Shown piece by piece: positions 54,529 to 63,058 of a stretch of 64,000 bases of DNA (positions within the stretch are counted from its first letter, which is position 1; every line of letters starts with the position of its first letter). Source of the DNA: Variovorax sp. S12S4 (GTDB lineage: Bacteria > Pseudomonadota > Gammaproteobacteria > Burkholderiales > Burkholderiaceae_C); contig NZ_JALPKR020000002.1 of the NCBI RefSeq assembly GCF_023195515.1, positions 2,023,001-2,087,000 of the forward strand. Direction: 5' to 3'. A model generated the notes under the pieces. The model was not told the DNA's origin, did not search any database, and saw only the letters and a list, made by a program, of their open reading frames with translations. Position numbers and translations under genes: made by a program.

Positions 54529-55443
54529 TCAGTCGTTCGGTTCGTCGGCGTTCTTGAAGACACGCGGCGTCTGCGCCCGGTGAAAACCGTCGAAGGGCCG
54601 CACGGCCACACGCTGCTGCGTCTCTTTGTCCGGCAGTGCCATCGGCCAGCCCATGCGCACCTGCGGCCGTGCGCCATCCACGCGAAGCACGCTGCCGCTG
54701 ATGAAGCTGGCGGCGGGGCTTAACAAAAAGGCGATGGCGGCGGAGGTCTCGGCCTCGTTGCCGAAGCGGCCCGCGGGCACCGTGCCGCGCATCGCGCGCA
54801 GCATGTCGCCTGCTTCGGGCGGGTAGTGGTCCATGCCGCTCGATGCAATGTAGCCCGGCGCCACGGCATTCACGCGCACGCCGCTCGCGGCCCATTCGAG
54901 CGCGGCGGTCTCGGTAAAGCTCACCATGCCCGCGCGCGCCGCGCCGCTGTGGCCCATGCTGGGCATCGAGCCCCACATGTCGGCCACGATGTTGACGACG
55001 GCGCCGCCATGCGCCTGCATGCTCTGCAGAAAGCATTCGCGTGCCACGAGAAAACCGCCCGTGAGATTGGTATGGATCACCGCCTCCCATCCCTTGGCCG
55101 AAATGGCCGCGAGTGGCGTGATGTACTGGCCGCCCGCGTTGTTCACCAGCCCGTCGATGCGTCCGTGCGCGGCCACGATCGCAGCCACCGCGCTGCGCAC
55201 GGCCTCTTCCTGCCGGATGTCGAAGGGCTGCGTGCTCGCCTTGCCGCCGTCATCGATGATTTCGGCCCGCACCGACTCGAGCTTCTCTGCATTGCGGCCG
55301 ACCAGCACCACCTGAGCGCCGAGCGAAGCGAGTTCATGCGCCGTGCAGCGCCCGATGCCGGAGCCGCCGCCGGTGACGACGATCACCTGGCCGGCAAAAA
55401 CGCCGGGCGAAAAAACGGAGCGGTACCGGGAGGGCGAGTTCAT
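54529..55443 (-). CDS. Short-chain dehydrogenase/reductase, enoyl-CoA reductase (PECR)-like
   Basis: 304 aa with the NAD(P) motif VVTGGGSGIGRCTAHELASL near residue 22 and LVNNAGG near 105. The place of the catalytic YxxxK is taken by GHSGAARAGMVSFTETAAL, without the usual Tyr, followed by VRVNAVAPGYIASSGMDHYP. The same AARAG pattern is a feature of trans-2-enoyl-CoA reductase and some 2,4-dienoyl-CoA reductases. It sits within the carboxylase operon, consistent with reduction of an acyl-CoA intermediate. Confidence 0.85.
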   Translation of the reverse strand: MNSPSRYRSVFSPGVFAGQVIVVTGGGSGIGRCTAHELASLGAQVVLVGRNAEKLESVRAEIIDDGGKASTQPFDIRQEEAVRSAVAAIVAAHGRIDGLVNNAGGQYITPLAAISAKGWEAVIHTNLTGGFLVARECFLQSMQAHGGAVVNIVADMWGSMPSMGHSGAARAGMVSFTETAALEWAASGVRVNAVAPGYIASSGMDHYPPEAGDMLRAMRGTVPAGRFGNEAETSAAIAFLLSPAASFISGSVLRVDGARPQVRMGWPMALPDKETQQRVAVRPFDGFHRAQTPRVFKNADEPND

Positions 55444-55482
55444 CGGACGGCTTTCAGCAAAATCTGCGCAGAAGCAGCGTTG

Positions 55483-57432
55483 TCAGGCATCGGCTATTTC
55501 CGCCACCACATGGCGCGCGGCCACCTGTGCGCCGACGGCCACATGCAGCGCGGCCAGCCGGCCGGCACGCGGCGCGCAGTGCACATGTTCCATCTTCATG
55601 GCCTCGAGCGTGACGAGCGGCTGGCCGGCGGCCACGGTGTCGCCCTCCGCCGCCAGCAGCGCGATGACGCGGCCGTTCATCGAGGCGCGCAGCAGCCCGT
55701 CGGCGGCAGCAACACCCTCGCGCGCGACAGCGACATGGGTGAGGTTGTCGAGCTGAAACGGCCGCCCGCGAAAGTGAAAGAAGAGGCGGCCCACCGGTCC
55801 GTGCGCCACCACCGCTTGCTCGGCCAACCCGTTGCAACAGAAGCGCACATACCCTTCGCCGGGCAGCGTTAGCAGATCGATGCGCACGGGAGGATGTTCG
55901 CCAATGGAAATGTCGAAACGGCCAGCGCCAAGAGGCTGCACGCGCGCCTGGCAGTTCGTTCCATCAAGCGCAAAGCGCAATGCATTCGGCAGCCTGTGGG
56001 CGAGCGGCGAGGGCCAGCCGTGCTCTCCGAGCTGGAGCAACAGCGCAGCGAGCAACCTGGCGCGCGCTTCGGCCGCGTCATCGGGTGCGAGCAAGCCGTC
56101 GAGCTGTTCGGCGATGAATGCGGTGGTCGCCGCACCGCTTTCGAACACCGGATGCGCCAGTGCGCGCTGCAGCAGCTGCTGGTTCGTGGCAACGCCCAGC
56201 GCCACCGTGTCTTGCAGGCCGGCGAGCAGCCGTTGCCGGGCTTCGTCGCGCGTGCGGCCGTGCGCCACCAGCTTGGCAATCATCGAGTCGTAGAAGGGCG
56301 GCACCGCAGCGCCATCGCGCAGCGCGTGTTCGGTGCGCAAGGCGGCTGACGGACGCCACGCGGCGAGCGTGCCGCTTTGCGGCAGAAAGCCTTGCCGCGG
56401 GTCTTCGGCGCACAGGCGCACTTCGATCGCGTGGCCGCTCATGCGCACATCCTGTTGCGTCAAGGGCAGCGGTTCACCGGCCGCGATGCGCAGTTGCAAC
56501 TCGACCAGGTCGAGCCCCGTCACCGCTTCGGTCACCGGATGCTCCACCTGCAGCCGCGTGTTCATTTCCATGAACCAATAGCGCCCCTCGGCATCGAGCA
56601 AGAACTCCAGCGTGCCCGCACCTTCATAGCCGATGGCCTTTGCGGCGGCGACCGCCGTTGCGCCCATGCGTTCGCGCAACGCTGCGGAAACGGCCGGCGA
56701 GGGCGATTCCTCGATCACCTTCTGGTGCCGCCGCTGCACCGAGCAGTCGCGCTCGCCCAGGTGAATGGCGTTGCCGTGCCGGTCGGCGAACACCTGGATC
56801 TCGATGTGGCGCGGCGCCACGATGGCGCGCTCCAGGATCACGGTCGCATCGCCGAAGGCATTGAGCGCTTCCGATTGCGCGCTCTGCAGCAGTGCGGCAA
56901 AGGCCCCGGCCGAGGGCACCAGGCGCATGCCGCGTCCGCCGCCTCCGGCTGTTGCCTTGATCATCACGGGCCAGCCGATGCGCGCGGCTTCGGCGGCGAG
57001 CCTGGACTGGCTCTGGTCTTCCCCTTGGTAGCCCGGAATGCACGGCACGCCGGCCGTCTGCATCAGCCGCTTCGCGCCGGCCTTGTCGCCCATTGCGCGA
57101 ATGGCTTCGGGCGAGGGGCCGATGAAGACGAGGCCCGCATCGCGGCAGGCCTGTGCGAACGCCGCGTTCTCGGCGAGAAAGCCGTAGCCCGGATGCACCG
57201 CTTGCGCGCCGCTCGCACGCGCGGCATCGACGATGGCTGCAATGTTCAGGTAGCTCTGCGCGGGCAGCGATTCGCCGATCCACACCGACTGGTCGGCCTG
57301 GCGCACATGCTCCGCGTCGGCGTCGGCCGTCGAATACACGGCCACCGTGCGGCAGCCCATGGCACGCGCGGTGCGCATCACGCGGGCCGCGATCTCGCCG
57401 CGGTTGGCTACCAGAATCTTGCTGAAGCTCAT
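55483..57432 (-). CDS. Acyl-CoA carboxylase, biotin carboxylase/biotin carrier subunit (geranyl- or methylcrotonyl-CoA carboxylase alpha type)
   Basis: 649 aa from the ATG at 57432, overlapping the partner subunit by four bases. Biotin carboxylase domain (KILVANRGEIAARVMRTARA; ATP loop KATAGGGGRGMRLV; EMNTRLQVEHPVTEAVTG) and a C-terminal biotinyl domain with EAMKMEH, the biotin Lys at about 613. The subunit is of the alpha type found in AtuF, LiuD and propionyl-CoA carboxylase. Assignment to geranyl-CoA rests on operon resemblance only. Confidence 0.9.
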   Translation of the reverse strand: MSFSKILVANRGEIAARVMRTARAMGCRTVAVYSTADADAEHVRQADQSVWIGESLPAQSYLNIAAIVDAARASGAQAVHPGYGFLAENAAFAQACRDAGLVFIGPSPEAIRAMGDKAGAKRLMQTAGVPCIPGYQGEDQSQSRLAAEAARIGWPVMIKATAGGGGRGMRLVPSAGAFAALLQSAQSEALNAFGDATVILERAIVAPRHIEIQVFADRHGNAIHLGERDCSVQRRHQKVIEESPSPAVSAALRERMGATAVAAAKAIGYEGAGTLEFLLDAEGRYWFMEMNTRLQVEHPVTEAVTGLDLVELQLRIAAGEPLPLTQQDVRMSGHAIEVRLCAEDPRQGFLPQSGTLAAWRPSAALRTEHALRDGAAVPPFYDSMIAKLVAHGRTRDEARQRLLAGLQDTVALGVATNQQLLQRALAHPVFESGAATTAFIAEQLDGLLAPDDAAEARARLLAALLLQLGEHGWPSPLAHRLPNALRFALDGTNCQARVQPLGAGRFDISIGEHPPVRIDLLTLPGEGYVRFCCNGLAEQAVVAHGPVGRLFFHFRGRPFQLDNLTHVAVAREGVAAADGLLRASMNGRVIALLAAEGDTVAAGQPLVTLEAMKMEHVHCAPRAGRLAALHVAVGAQVAARHVVAEIADA

Positions 57433-59039
57433 GGCCGCGCCACCGAGAACTGCATGGCCTGCGGCATGCGCGCATCGGCATCGCGGCAGACGGAGAGCAC
57501 TTCGGCCAGCACCGCCCGCGTGTCGCGCGGGTCGATCACGCCGTCGTCCAGCAGCAGCGCGCTGGTGGTGAACACGCTCATCTGCCGATCGAAGCGCTCG
57601 ACGATCTGCTGCTGCATCGCATCGATCTTCGCGTGATCGACAGCACCTTTGCGCGCCATGCCCGCTTCCATCACGATGGCCATGGTTCTTGCCGCCTGCT
57701 CGCCGCCCATCACGGCAGTGCGCGCGTTCGGCCATGAAAAGCAGAAGCGCGGCGCGAAGCCGCGGCCGCACATGCCGTAGTTGCCCGCGCCGTAGGAGGC
57801 GCCGCAATGCAGCGTGATCTGCGGCACGGTGGCGCTGGTCACCGCCTGGATCATCTTGGCGCCGTGCTTGATGATGCCGGCCTCCTCATGCGCGCGGCCC
57901 ACCATGTAGCCCGTGATGTTCTGCAGGTACACGATGGGCGTGCGCGACTGGCAGCAGGCCTGGATGAAATGCGTGGCCTTGGTGGCGCCGTCGGAGTCGA
58001 TGGGGCCGTTGTTGGTGACGATGCCCACGGCATGGCCTTCGAGCCGGATGTGGCCGCACACCGTCGCGCTGCCGTAGTGCTCGCTGAATCCGAGGAACTC
58101 GGAGCCGTCGGCAATGCGCGCAATCACCTCGCGCATGTCGACCGGCCGGCGCCCGTCGCCCGGCATGATGCCGAGCAGTTCTTCGGCTTCATAGAGCGGC
58201 GGCGCAAACTTGCGCGGGGCTTCGTCGCGGGTCCAGTCGATGCCGCCCAGGATGGAGCGGGCGATGCGAATGGCGTCGCGGTCGTCTTCCGCCAGGTAGT
58301 CGCCCAAGCCCGAGATGTGCGTGTGCATCACGGCGCCGCCCAGCTCTTCCTCGGTGGCAATTTCGCCGGTGGCGGCCTTGAGCAGCGGCGGGCCGGCCAG
58401 GAACGCGCGGGTGCGGTCCCGCACCATCACGATGTAGTCTGAAAGGCCCGTCTGGTAGGCGCCGCCCGCGGTCGAGGAGCCGTGTGTCACGGTCACCACC
58501 GGAAGCCCCGCGGCCGAGAGCCGCGCCAGGTTGCGAAAGATGCCGCCGCCGCGCACGAAGTCCTGCACGCGGTATTGCATGAGATTGGCGCCCGCGCTTT
58601 CCACCAGCTGAACATAGGGCAGCTTGTTTTCGAGCGCGATCTCCTGCATGCGCAGCTGCTTGTCCAGGCCCATCGGCTGCAGCGCACCGGCGTCGATGCC
58701 GGAGTCGGAAGCGCTCACCATGCAGCGCACGCCGGCCACCCGCCCAATGCCCGCGATCACCCCGCCGCCGGGCACGCTCCTGCCGAGGTCCTGGTGGTCA
58801 TGGCCCAGGCCGGCCAGCGAGGCCAGCGGCAGAAAAGGCGCGCCGGTGTCGAGCAGCAGCGCCAGGCGCTCGCGCGGCAGCAGCTGCCCGCGCCCGGCAA
58901 AACGCTCGGCCGAGGCATTCGAGGCCGCCGCCGAGCGCGCCTCGTGCGACCGCACCTCGGCAAGCAGCGCGAGCATGCCGGCGCGATGGGCCTGGAAGGA
59001 TTCGCTGGCCGCGTGCAGCCGGGATTCGATGGCGGGCAT
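57429..59039 (-). CDS. Acyl-CoA carboxylase, carboxyltransferase beta subunit (AtuC/LiuB-like)
   Basis: 536 aa with both crotonase-type halves of the carboxyltransferase: GVIAGIGRVAGVRCMVSASD, NLMQYRVQDFVRGGGIF, GSSTAGGAYQTGLSDYIVMV and GIVTNNGPIDSDGATKATHF, GAKMIQAVTSATVPQITLHC, GMCGRGFAPRFCFSWPNAR. First gene of the five-gene operon, with 72 bp between it and the MHYT gene upstream-coded on the same strand. Forms a holoenzyme with the biotinylated alpha subunit. Confidence 0.92.
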   Translation of the reverse strand: MPAIESRLHAASESFQAHRAGMLALLAEVRSHEARSAAASNASAERFAGRGQLLPRERLALLLDTGAPFLPLASLAGLGHDHQDLGRSVPGGGVIAGIGRVAGVRCMVSASDSGIDAGALQPMGLDKQLRMQEIALENKLPYVQLVESAGANLMQYRVQDFVRGGGIFRNLARLSAAGLPVVTVTHGSSTAGGAYQTGLSDYIVMVRDRTRAFLAGPPLLKAATGEIATEEELGGAVMHTHISGLGDYLAEDDRDAIRIARSILGGIDWTRDEAPRKFAPPLYEAEELLGIMPGDGRRPVDMREVIARIADGSEFLGFSEHYGSATVCGHIRLEGHAVGIVTNNGPIDSDGATKATHFIQACCQSRTPIVYLQNITGYMVGRAHEEAGIIKHGAKMIQAVTSATVPQITLHCGASYGAGNYGMCGRGFAPRFCFSWPNARTAVMGGEQAARTMAIVMEAGMARKGAVDHAKIDAMQQQIVERFDRQMSVFTTSALLLDDGVIDPRDTRAVLAEVLSVCRDADARMPQAMQFSVARP

Positions 59040-59111
59040 GAGGGAGTCAGTGCAGATCGCTTTAGCTCTGCACCGACTCTAGGGCGCCGATGCGCGCCCG
59101 GCTTGCGCCAA

Positions 59112-59885
59112 TTAGCTGGTGCGGACCCGCCGCGCCGCAGCGGGGGCATCCAGGCTGGTGCCCGTGATCACCCAGTAGATGAAGATCAGCACCGCGCCGG
59201 CCGTGCCGAACACCGACAAGCCCATGTAGTTGCCGCCGATGGCGAGCGCATCGGTCGGAGCGGCGGCAGTGCAGATCATGTTGGCGGCGCTCATGCCCAC
59301 GTAATGCATGGTGCACACCGCCACGCCCATCACCGCGGCGGCGGCCACCTTGTGGCTCAGCCGGCGCAGGTTGAAGGCCAGCCACAGGGCCGCGCCCGCG
59401 GCAGTGATGGCAATGGCCACGGACAGGCCGACGATGTTGAGATCGAAATCCATCGAGGCGCGCATGTTCATGGCAAACATGCCCATGTAGTGCATCACGC
59501 AAACGCCCAGGCCCGCCAGCAGGCTGCCGGCCAGCCAGCCCGGCTTGCTGAATTTGCTTCGCCCGCCCGCCAGGTATAGCGCAATGCCGGAGATGAGGAT
59601 GGCCGCCACCAGGGACACGACGGTCAGCGGCACGTTGTATGAAATGCCCACCGGCAGCCGGTAGGCCAGCATGCCGATGAAATGCATCGACCAGATGCCG
59701 ATGCCGCCCAGCGCCACGGCGGCGCAAGCCACCACCGCCAGGTTCGGTTTACCGTCCGCCCCGACCATGCGCCCTGCGCAGATCAGCGCCACCAAAGAAC
59801 CCGCGAACGAAATGAGGAAAGAGAGCGCCACCAGGCCGAGCGAATACTCGGGCGATAGCAACTGGCCAACAACGAGGGGGGTCAT
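59112..59885 (-). CDS. Stand-alone MHYT-domain membrane sensor
   Basis: 257 aa with seven hydrophobic segments and three MHYT motifs: SMHFIGM near residue 65, VMHYMGM near 131, and TMHYVGM near 195, which may bind copper and sense O2, CO or NO. Most MHYT proteins carry GGDEF, EAL or kinase domains, but this one ends after the last membrane segment with only a short basic tail. Any output must therefore be another protein. Confidence 0.9.
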   Translation of the reverse strand: MTPLVVGQLLSPEYSLGLVALSFLISFAGSLVALICAGRMVGADGKPNLAVVACAAVALGGIGIWSMHFIGMLAYRLPVGISYNVPLTVVSLVAAILISGIALYLAGGRSKFSKPGWLAGSLLAGLGVCVMHYMGMFAMNMRASMDFDLNIVGLSVAIAITAAGAALWLAFNLRRLSHKVAAAAVMGVAVCTMHYVGMSAANMICTAAAPTDALAIGGNYMGLSVFGTAGAVLIFIYWVITGTSLDAPAAARRVRTS

Positions 59886-59989
59886 GCTTTGTTCTCCTGG
59901 AAAAAGAACGACTCACCGCCGTGGGATCGGGTGTGGAAAGGGTTGTAACGAGTCGTTCGCGGACGAGTTTGTAATAGTTGTTTTTAAAA

Positions 59990-60019
59990 GTAAACAGAAT
60001 TTGGTGCGGTTTTGTTTAC
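59990..60019. other. AT-rich inverted repeat GTAAACA/TGTTTAC
   Basis: GTAAACA at 59990-59996 and TGTTTAC at 60013-60019, sixteen bases apart, between the lipoprotein stop and the MHYT start on the minus strand. On that strand a T/A-rich stretch follows. It could be a weak terminator for the lipoprotein gene or a regulator site for the MHYT gene. Confidence 0.4.
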
Positions 60020-60030
60020 CTTCTCACACC

Positions 60031-61695
60031 TCATCGTTGAGGCCGAATCCGGTAGATCGCATTGTTCCGGTCGGCGGCCACGTAGATGCTTCCGTCACCG
60101 CCCACGGCAACGCCTGTCACCACATAAGGCGGCGGCAATCCGGGGCCCGCGGCCAGGCCGATCGGCAGGTTTTCCGCCACGTTGCGGCGCGAGCCGTTCG
60201 CGGGATCGATTTCCACCAGCCGGCGCGCCGCGCTCTCGGCCACGATGAAGCTGCCCCAAGGCGTTTGCGCCAGGCCTTCAGGCAACGCCAGCCCCTCGGC
60301 AATCGCACGGAGCGGCGCGCTCGCGTCGAGTGGAATGCGGGTCAGCTTGCCGGCCGCCTCGGTCACATAAAGAGCGCCGTCCTGGCCGATGATCATTTGC
60401 ACGGGGCCGCTCAGCCCGCTAGCGAGCACTTGCTTGTCTGCAAACTTGGCACCGCGGGCGCGCGTGATGCTGCCGGTGGCGATCTCGGCATAGATCACGC
60501 TGCCGTCGGCCATGGGCAGGGCGTCGAAAGGCGCCTTCAATCCGTGAATGGTCTCGACGGTTCGCAGCGTCTGGCGGTCGACCAGCTGCACCGTGCCCGT
60601 GAACCACGAGGTCAGCGCAAACAGCTTGCCCGAGAGACCGACGGCGAAGGGATAGTCGAGGTCCGGATCGCGCTGCATCCGGAACACGTCGCGCACTTCG
60701 CCGGTGCGCACATCCACCTGGCGAAAGCCGAACACATCGGCCACCCAGAGCGTGTGGCCCTCGATCTTCAGGCCCGCGGGTGCCGCGAGCTTGCCGCTGG
60801 TGAGCGTGCGCAGCGCACCGGTGGCGGGGTTGAAGGCCTGCACCTCGTTGTTGGCCATGTTCGAGATGTAGATGGTGCCATCGGGCGTGTCGCGTGCAAT
60901 GGCCAGGTTGTCGAGCGACGGGCGCAGCTGCTTCGCGACGGTCTTGCGGCCGGTGGCCAGGTCCACGCGCACCAGCTCGCCGCTGCGCGCATCGACCACC
61001 CAGAGGTTGCCCTTGCCGTCCAGATTGGCCGCGGCGGGAATCTTGAAGCCGTCGGCAATCACGGTCATCTGGCCGTTGGCCGGGTCGATCTTCACGACCT
61101 GGCCCTTGAACCAGAGCGGCCCGTAGAGCATGCCGTCCGGGCCGACCTCGAAGCCGTTGAAGCCGCCCATGTCCTTCTTGATGAGCCGCGGCGGCTTCTG
61201 GCCTTCGCGGTCGATTTCCCAGAGCGCATCGCCCAGGAACACCTGCGAGGCATAGAGCTTGTTGTTGCGGCGGTCGAAGTCGAGCGAGTTGAGGCCGGGC
61301 AGGTCCTTGGCGAGTACCCGCATCGGCGCGCCGTCGCTCTCGCGGTAGCGCAGCATGCCCATGAGGTAGTTGGTCCAGGCCAGCTCGCCCTTGGGGCCGA
61401 CCGAGATGTCGTCCGCCTGGCCCTCGGGCGCGTCGATCAGCACCTTGGCCGCGCCGGTGGTGCGGTCGACCTCCCACAGCGTGTTGCCGAGCACGGAGCC
61501 GGCAAGCAGCCGGCCCTTGGCATCGATGGCCAGGCCGTGCACGCCCGAGAAGGAAGACGGCGGCACCAGCGCCTCGGGTGCGGCCCATGACGCGGGCCGG
61601 GTGGTGGGCGGCGGTGCGACAACGGTGCTGCAGGCGCCCAGCAGGGCGAGCGTGGCGGTCAGCGCGGCGGCAGCGCGCAACAGGCGACGGGGCAT
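60031..61695 (-). CDS. Lipoprotein with NHL/SMP-30-type beta-propeller
   Basis: 554 aa. A signal peptide with lipobox LLGAC (Cys about 21) makes it a predicted lipoprotein. The mature protein is a series of about 40-residue blade repeats (SGVHGLAIDAKGRLLAGSVL; DGTIYISNMANNEVQAFNPA; GVAVGGDGSIYVAADRNNAI), the pattern of six- or more-bladed propellers of SMP-30/gluconolactonase or NHL type. Possible periplasmic lactonase or ligand-binding role; no catalytic residue set could be assigned. Confidence 0.82.
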   Translation of the reverse strand: MPRRLLRAAAALTATLALLGACSTVVAPPPTTRPASWAAPEALVPPSSFSGVHGLAIDAKGRLLAGSVLGNTLWEVDRTTGAAKVLIDAPEGQADDISVGPKGELAWTNYLMGMLRYRESDGAPMRVLAKDLPGLNSLDFDRRNNKLYASQVFLGDALWEIDREGQKPPRLIKKDMGGFNGFEVGPDGMLYGPLWFKGQVVKIDPANGQMTVIADGFKIPAAANLDGKGNLWVVDARSGELVRVDLATGRKTVAKQLRPSLDNLAIARDTPDGTIYISNMANNEVQAFNPATGALRTLTSGKLAAPAGLKIEGHTLWVADVFGFRQVDVRTGEVRDVFRMQRDPDLDYPFAVGLSGKLFALTSWFTGTVQLVDRQTLRTVETIHGLKAPFDALPMADGSVIYAEIATGSITRARGAKFADKQVLASGLSGPVQMIIGQDGALYVTEAAGKLTRIPLDASAPLRAIAEGLALPEGLAQTPWGSFIVAESAARRLVEIDPANGSRRNVAENLPIGLAAGPGLPPPYVVTGVAVGGDGSIYVAADRNNAIYRIRPQR

Positions 61696-61803
61696 GCCTT
61701 CTCCTTCTTGTGGTTGCGCGCGCAGTCTAGAAGGAGGAGGGGGATGCGGCGCAGTCGCTACTGCGACATGTGCGGCAACATGCGGACTTTCTTCCGCTGT
61801 GGA

Positions 61804-63027
61804 TTACCCGCGCAGCAGCTGCGTCGCGGTGTGGATCAACAGCCCCACCAGGCCGCCCACCAGCGTGCCGTTGATGCGGATGAACTGCAGGTCGCGGCCG
61901 ATGTTGCGTTCGAGCTCCACGGTCATCTCCTCCGCATTCCATTCGGCGACCCGCTCTTCGATGTAGCGCCGGATGTCTTCGCGGTAGCGTTCGATGGCCA
62001 GCGGCGCGGCCGCCTCGATCTGCTCGTTGATCCAGCGGCGGATCGCTTCGTCGGCCTGCAGGCGCGCACCCAGCGCACCGGCCATCGACGCGATGCGGCG
62101 GCGGATCGTCGAATCGCCTCGGCCCAGGTCGTCATGCAGCCACGCGAGCAGCTCGCTCCACAACCCATGCAGGTAATCGCCCAGCGCGGGGTGGGCCATC
62201 AGCTCGGCGCGGATCTGTTCGCCGCGCTGCTGGAACTCGGGGTCGAGCTTCAGCCGCACCACGAAGTCGTCGACAAAGTGATCAAAGCGCTTGCGCATCG
62301 GGTGGCCGGGTTCGGCCGCCAGCTCGGCAATGGTGCGCGCCACTGCTGCAACGATCTTGCGCGTGGCGATCTTGGCCGCCACCTGGTCGAGCCCCACGTA
62401 GCGCAGCGTTTTTATCTCGCGCGCAATGGCTTCGGTGATGTGCGCCTGAACCTCTTCGCCTTCGAGCAGGCCGGCCACCTGCTGCAGCACATCGTCGAGC
62501 AGGGCCTGGTGGCGCCCGCCCGCGGTGAGTGCGTCCAGCGCCTGGCCGGTCAGGCGCGAGAGGTCGATCTTCTCCAGGCCCGCCGCCGCGGCACGGCCCA
62601 TGAAGGCGCGAACCCGCTCGTCGTCGAACGCCGAGAGGCCGTAGCGCGCGGCGGCCACGCCCCATTCGCCCAGCTTCTCGCCGCTGGCGGGGCGGGCCAG
62701 CCACTCGGCAATGCGGCCGGCCGCGTCGAACGCCCGCAGCTTGGCCAGCACCTGCTCGGTGCCGAGAAAGTTGTTGCAGATGAAGCCGGCCAGCTTGGCG
62801 CCGATGCGGTCCTTGTTGCTGGGGATGATGGCCGTGTGCGGAATCGGCAAACCCAGCGGGTGGCGGAACAGCGCCACCACCGCGAACCAGTCGGCAATGG
62901 CGCCGACCATCGCGGCCTCTGCAAAGGCGGCCACGTAGCCCCAGGCCGCGTGCTCGTCGTGCAGCGCGCTGGCCAGCGCGTACAGCAGCGCCGCGGCGCA
63001 CAGCAGGCCCAGCGCGACGCGCTTCAT
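61804..63027 (-). CDS. DUF445 membrane protein
   Basis: 407 aa from the ATG at 63027 (the frame is open to a TTG at 63066, not used). Hydrophobic N-terminal segment, then the DUF445 core (EAAMVGAIADWFAVVALFRH, PLGLPIPHTAIIPSNKDRIG), long amphipathic helical region, and a C-terminal hydrophobic end with FIRINGTLVGGLVGLLIHTA. Related to YjiN-type proteins of unknown role in the envelope. The gene lies 31 bp after the ArgE-like gene. Confidence 0.9.
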   Translation of the reverse strand: MKRVALGLLCAAALLYALASALHDEHAAWGYVAAFAEAAMVGAIADWFAVVALFRHPLGLPIPHTAIIPSNKDRIGAKLAGFICNNFLGTEQVLAKLRAFDAAGRIAEWLARPASGEKLGEWGVAAARYGLSAFDDERVRAFMGRAAAAGLEKIDLSRLTGQALDALTAGGRHQALLDDVLQQVAGLLEGEEVQAHITEAIAREIKTLRYVGLDQVAAKIATRKIVAAVARTIAELAAEPGHPMRKRFDHFVDDFVVRLKLDPEFQQRGEQIRAELMAHPALGDYLHGLWSELLAWLHDDLGRGDSTIRRRIASMAGALGARLQADEAIRRWINEQIEAAAPLAIERYREDIRRYIEERVAEWNAEEMTVELERNIGRDLQFIRINGTLVGGLVGLLIHTATQLLRG

Positions 63028-63058
63028 GCGTTGCAGCGCGCCGCTGCCGTGGTGGTCT

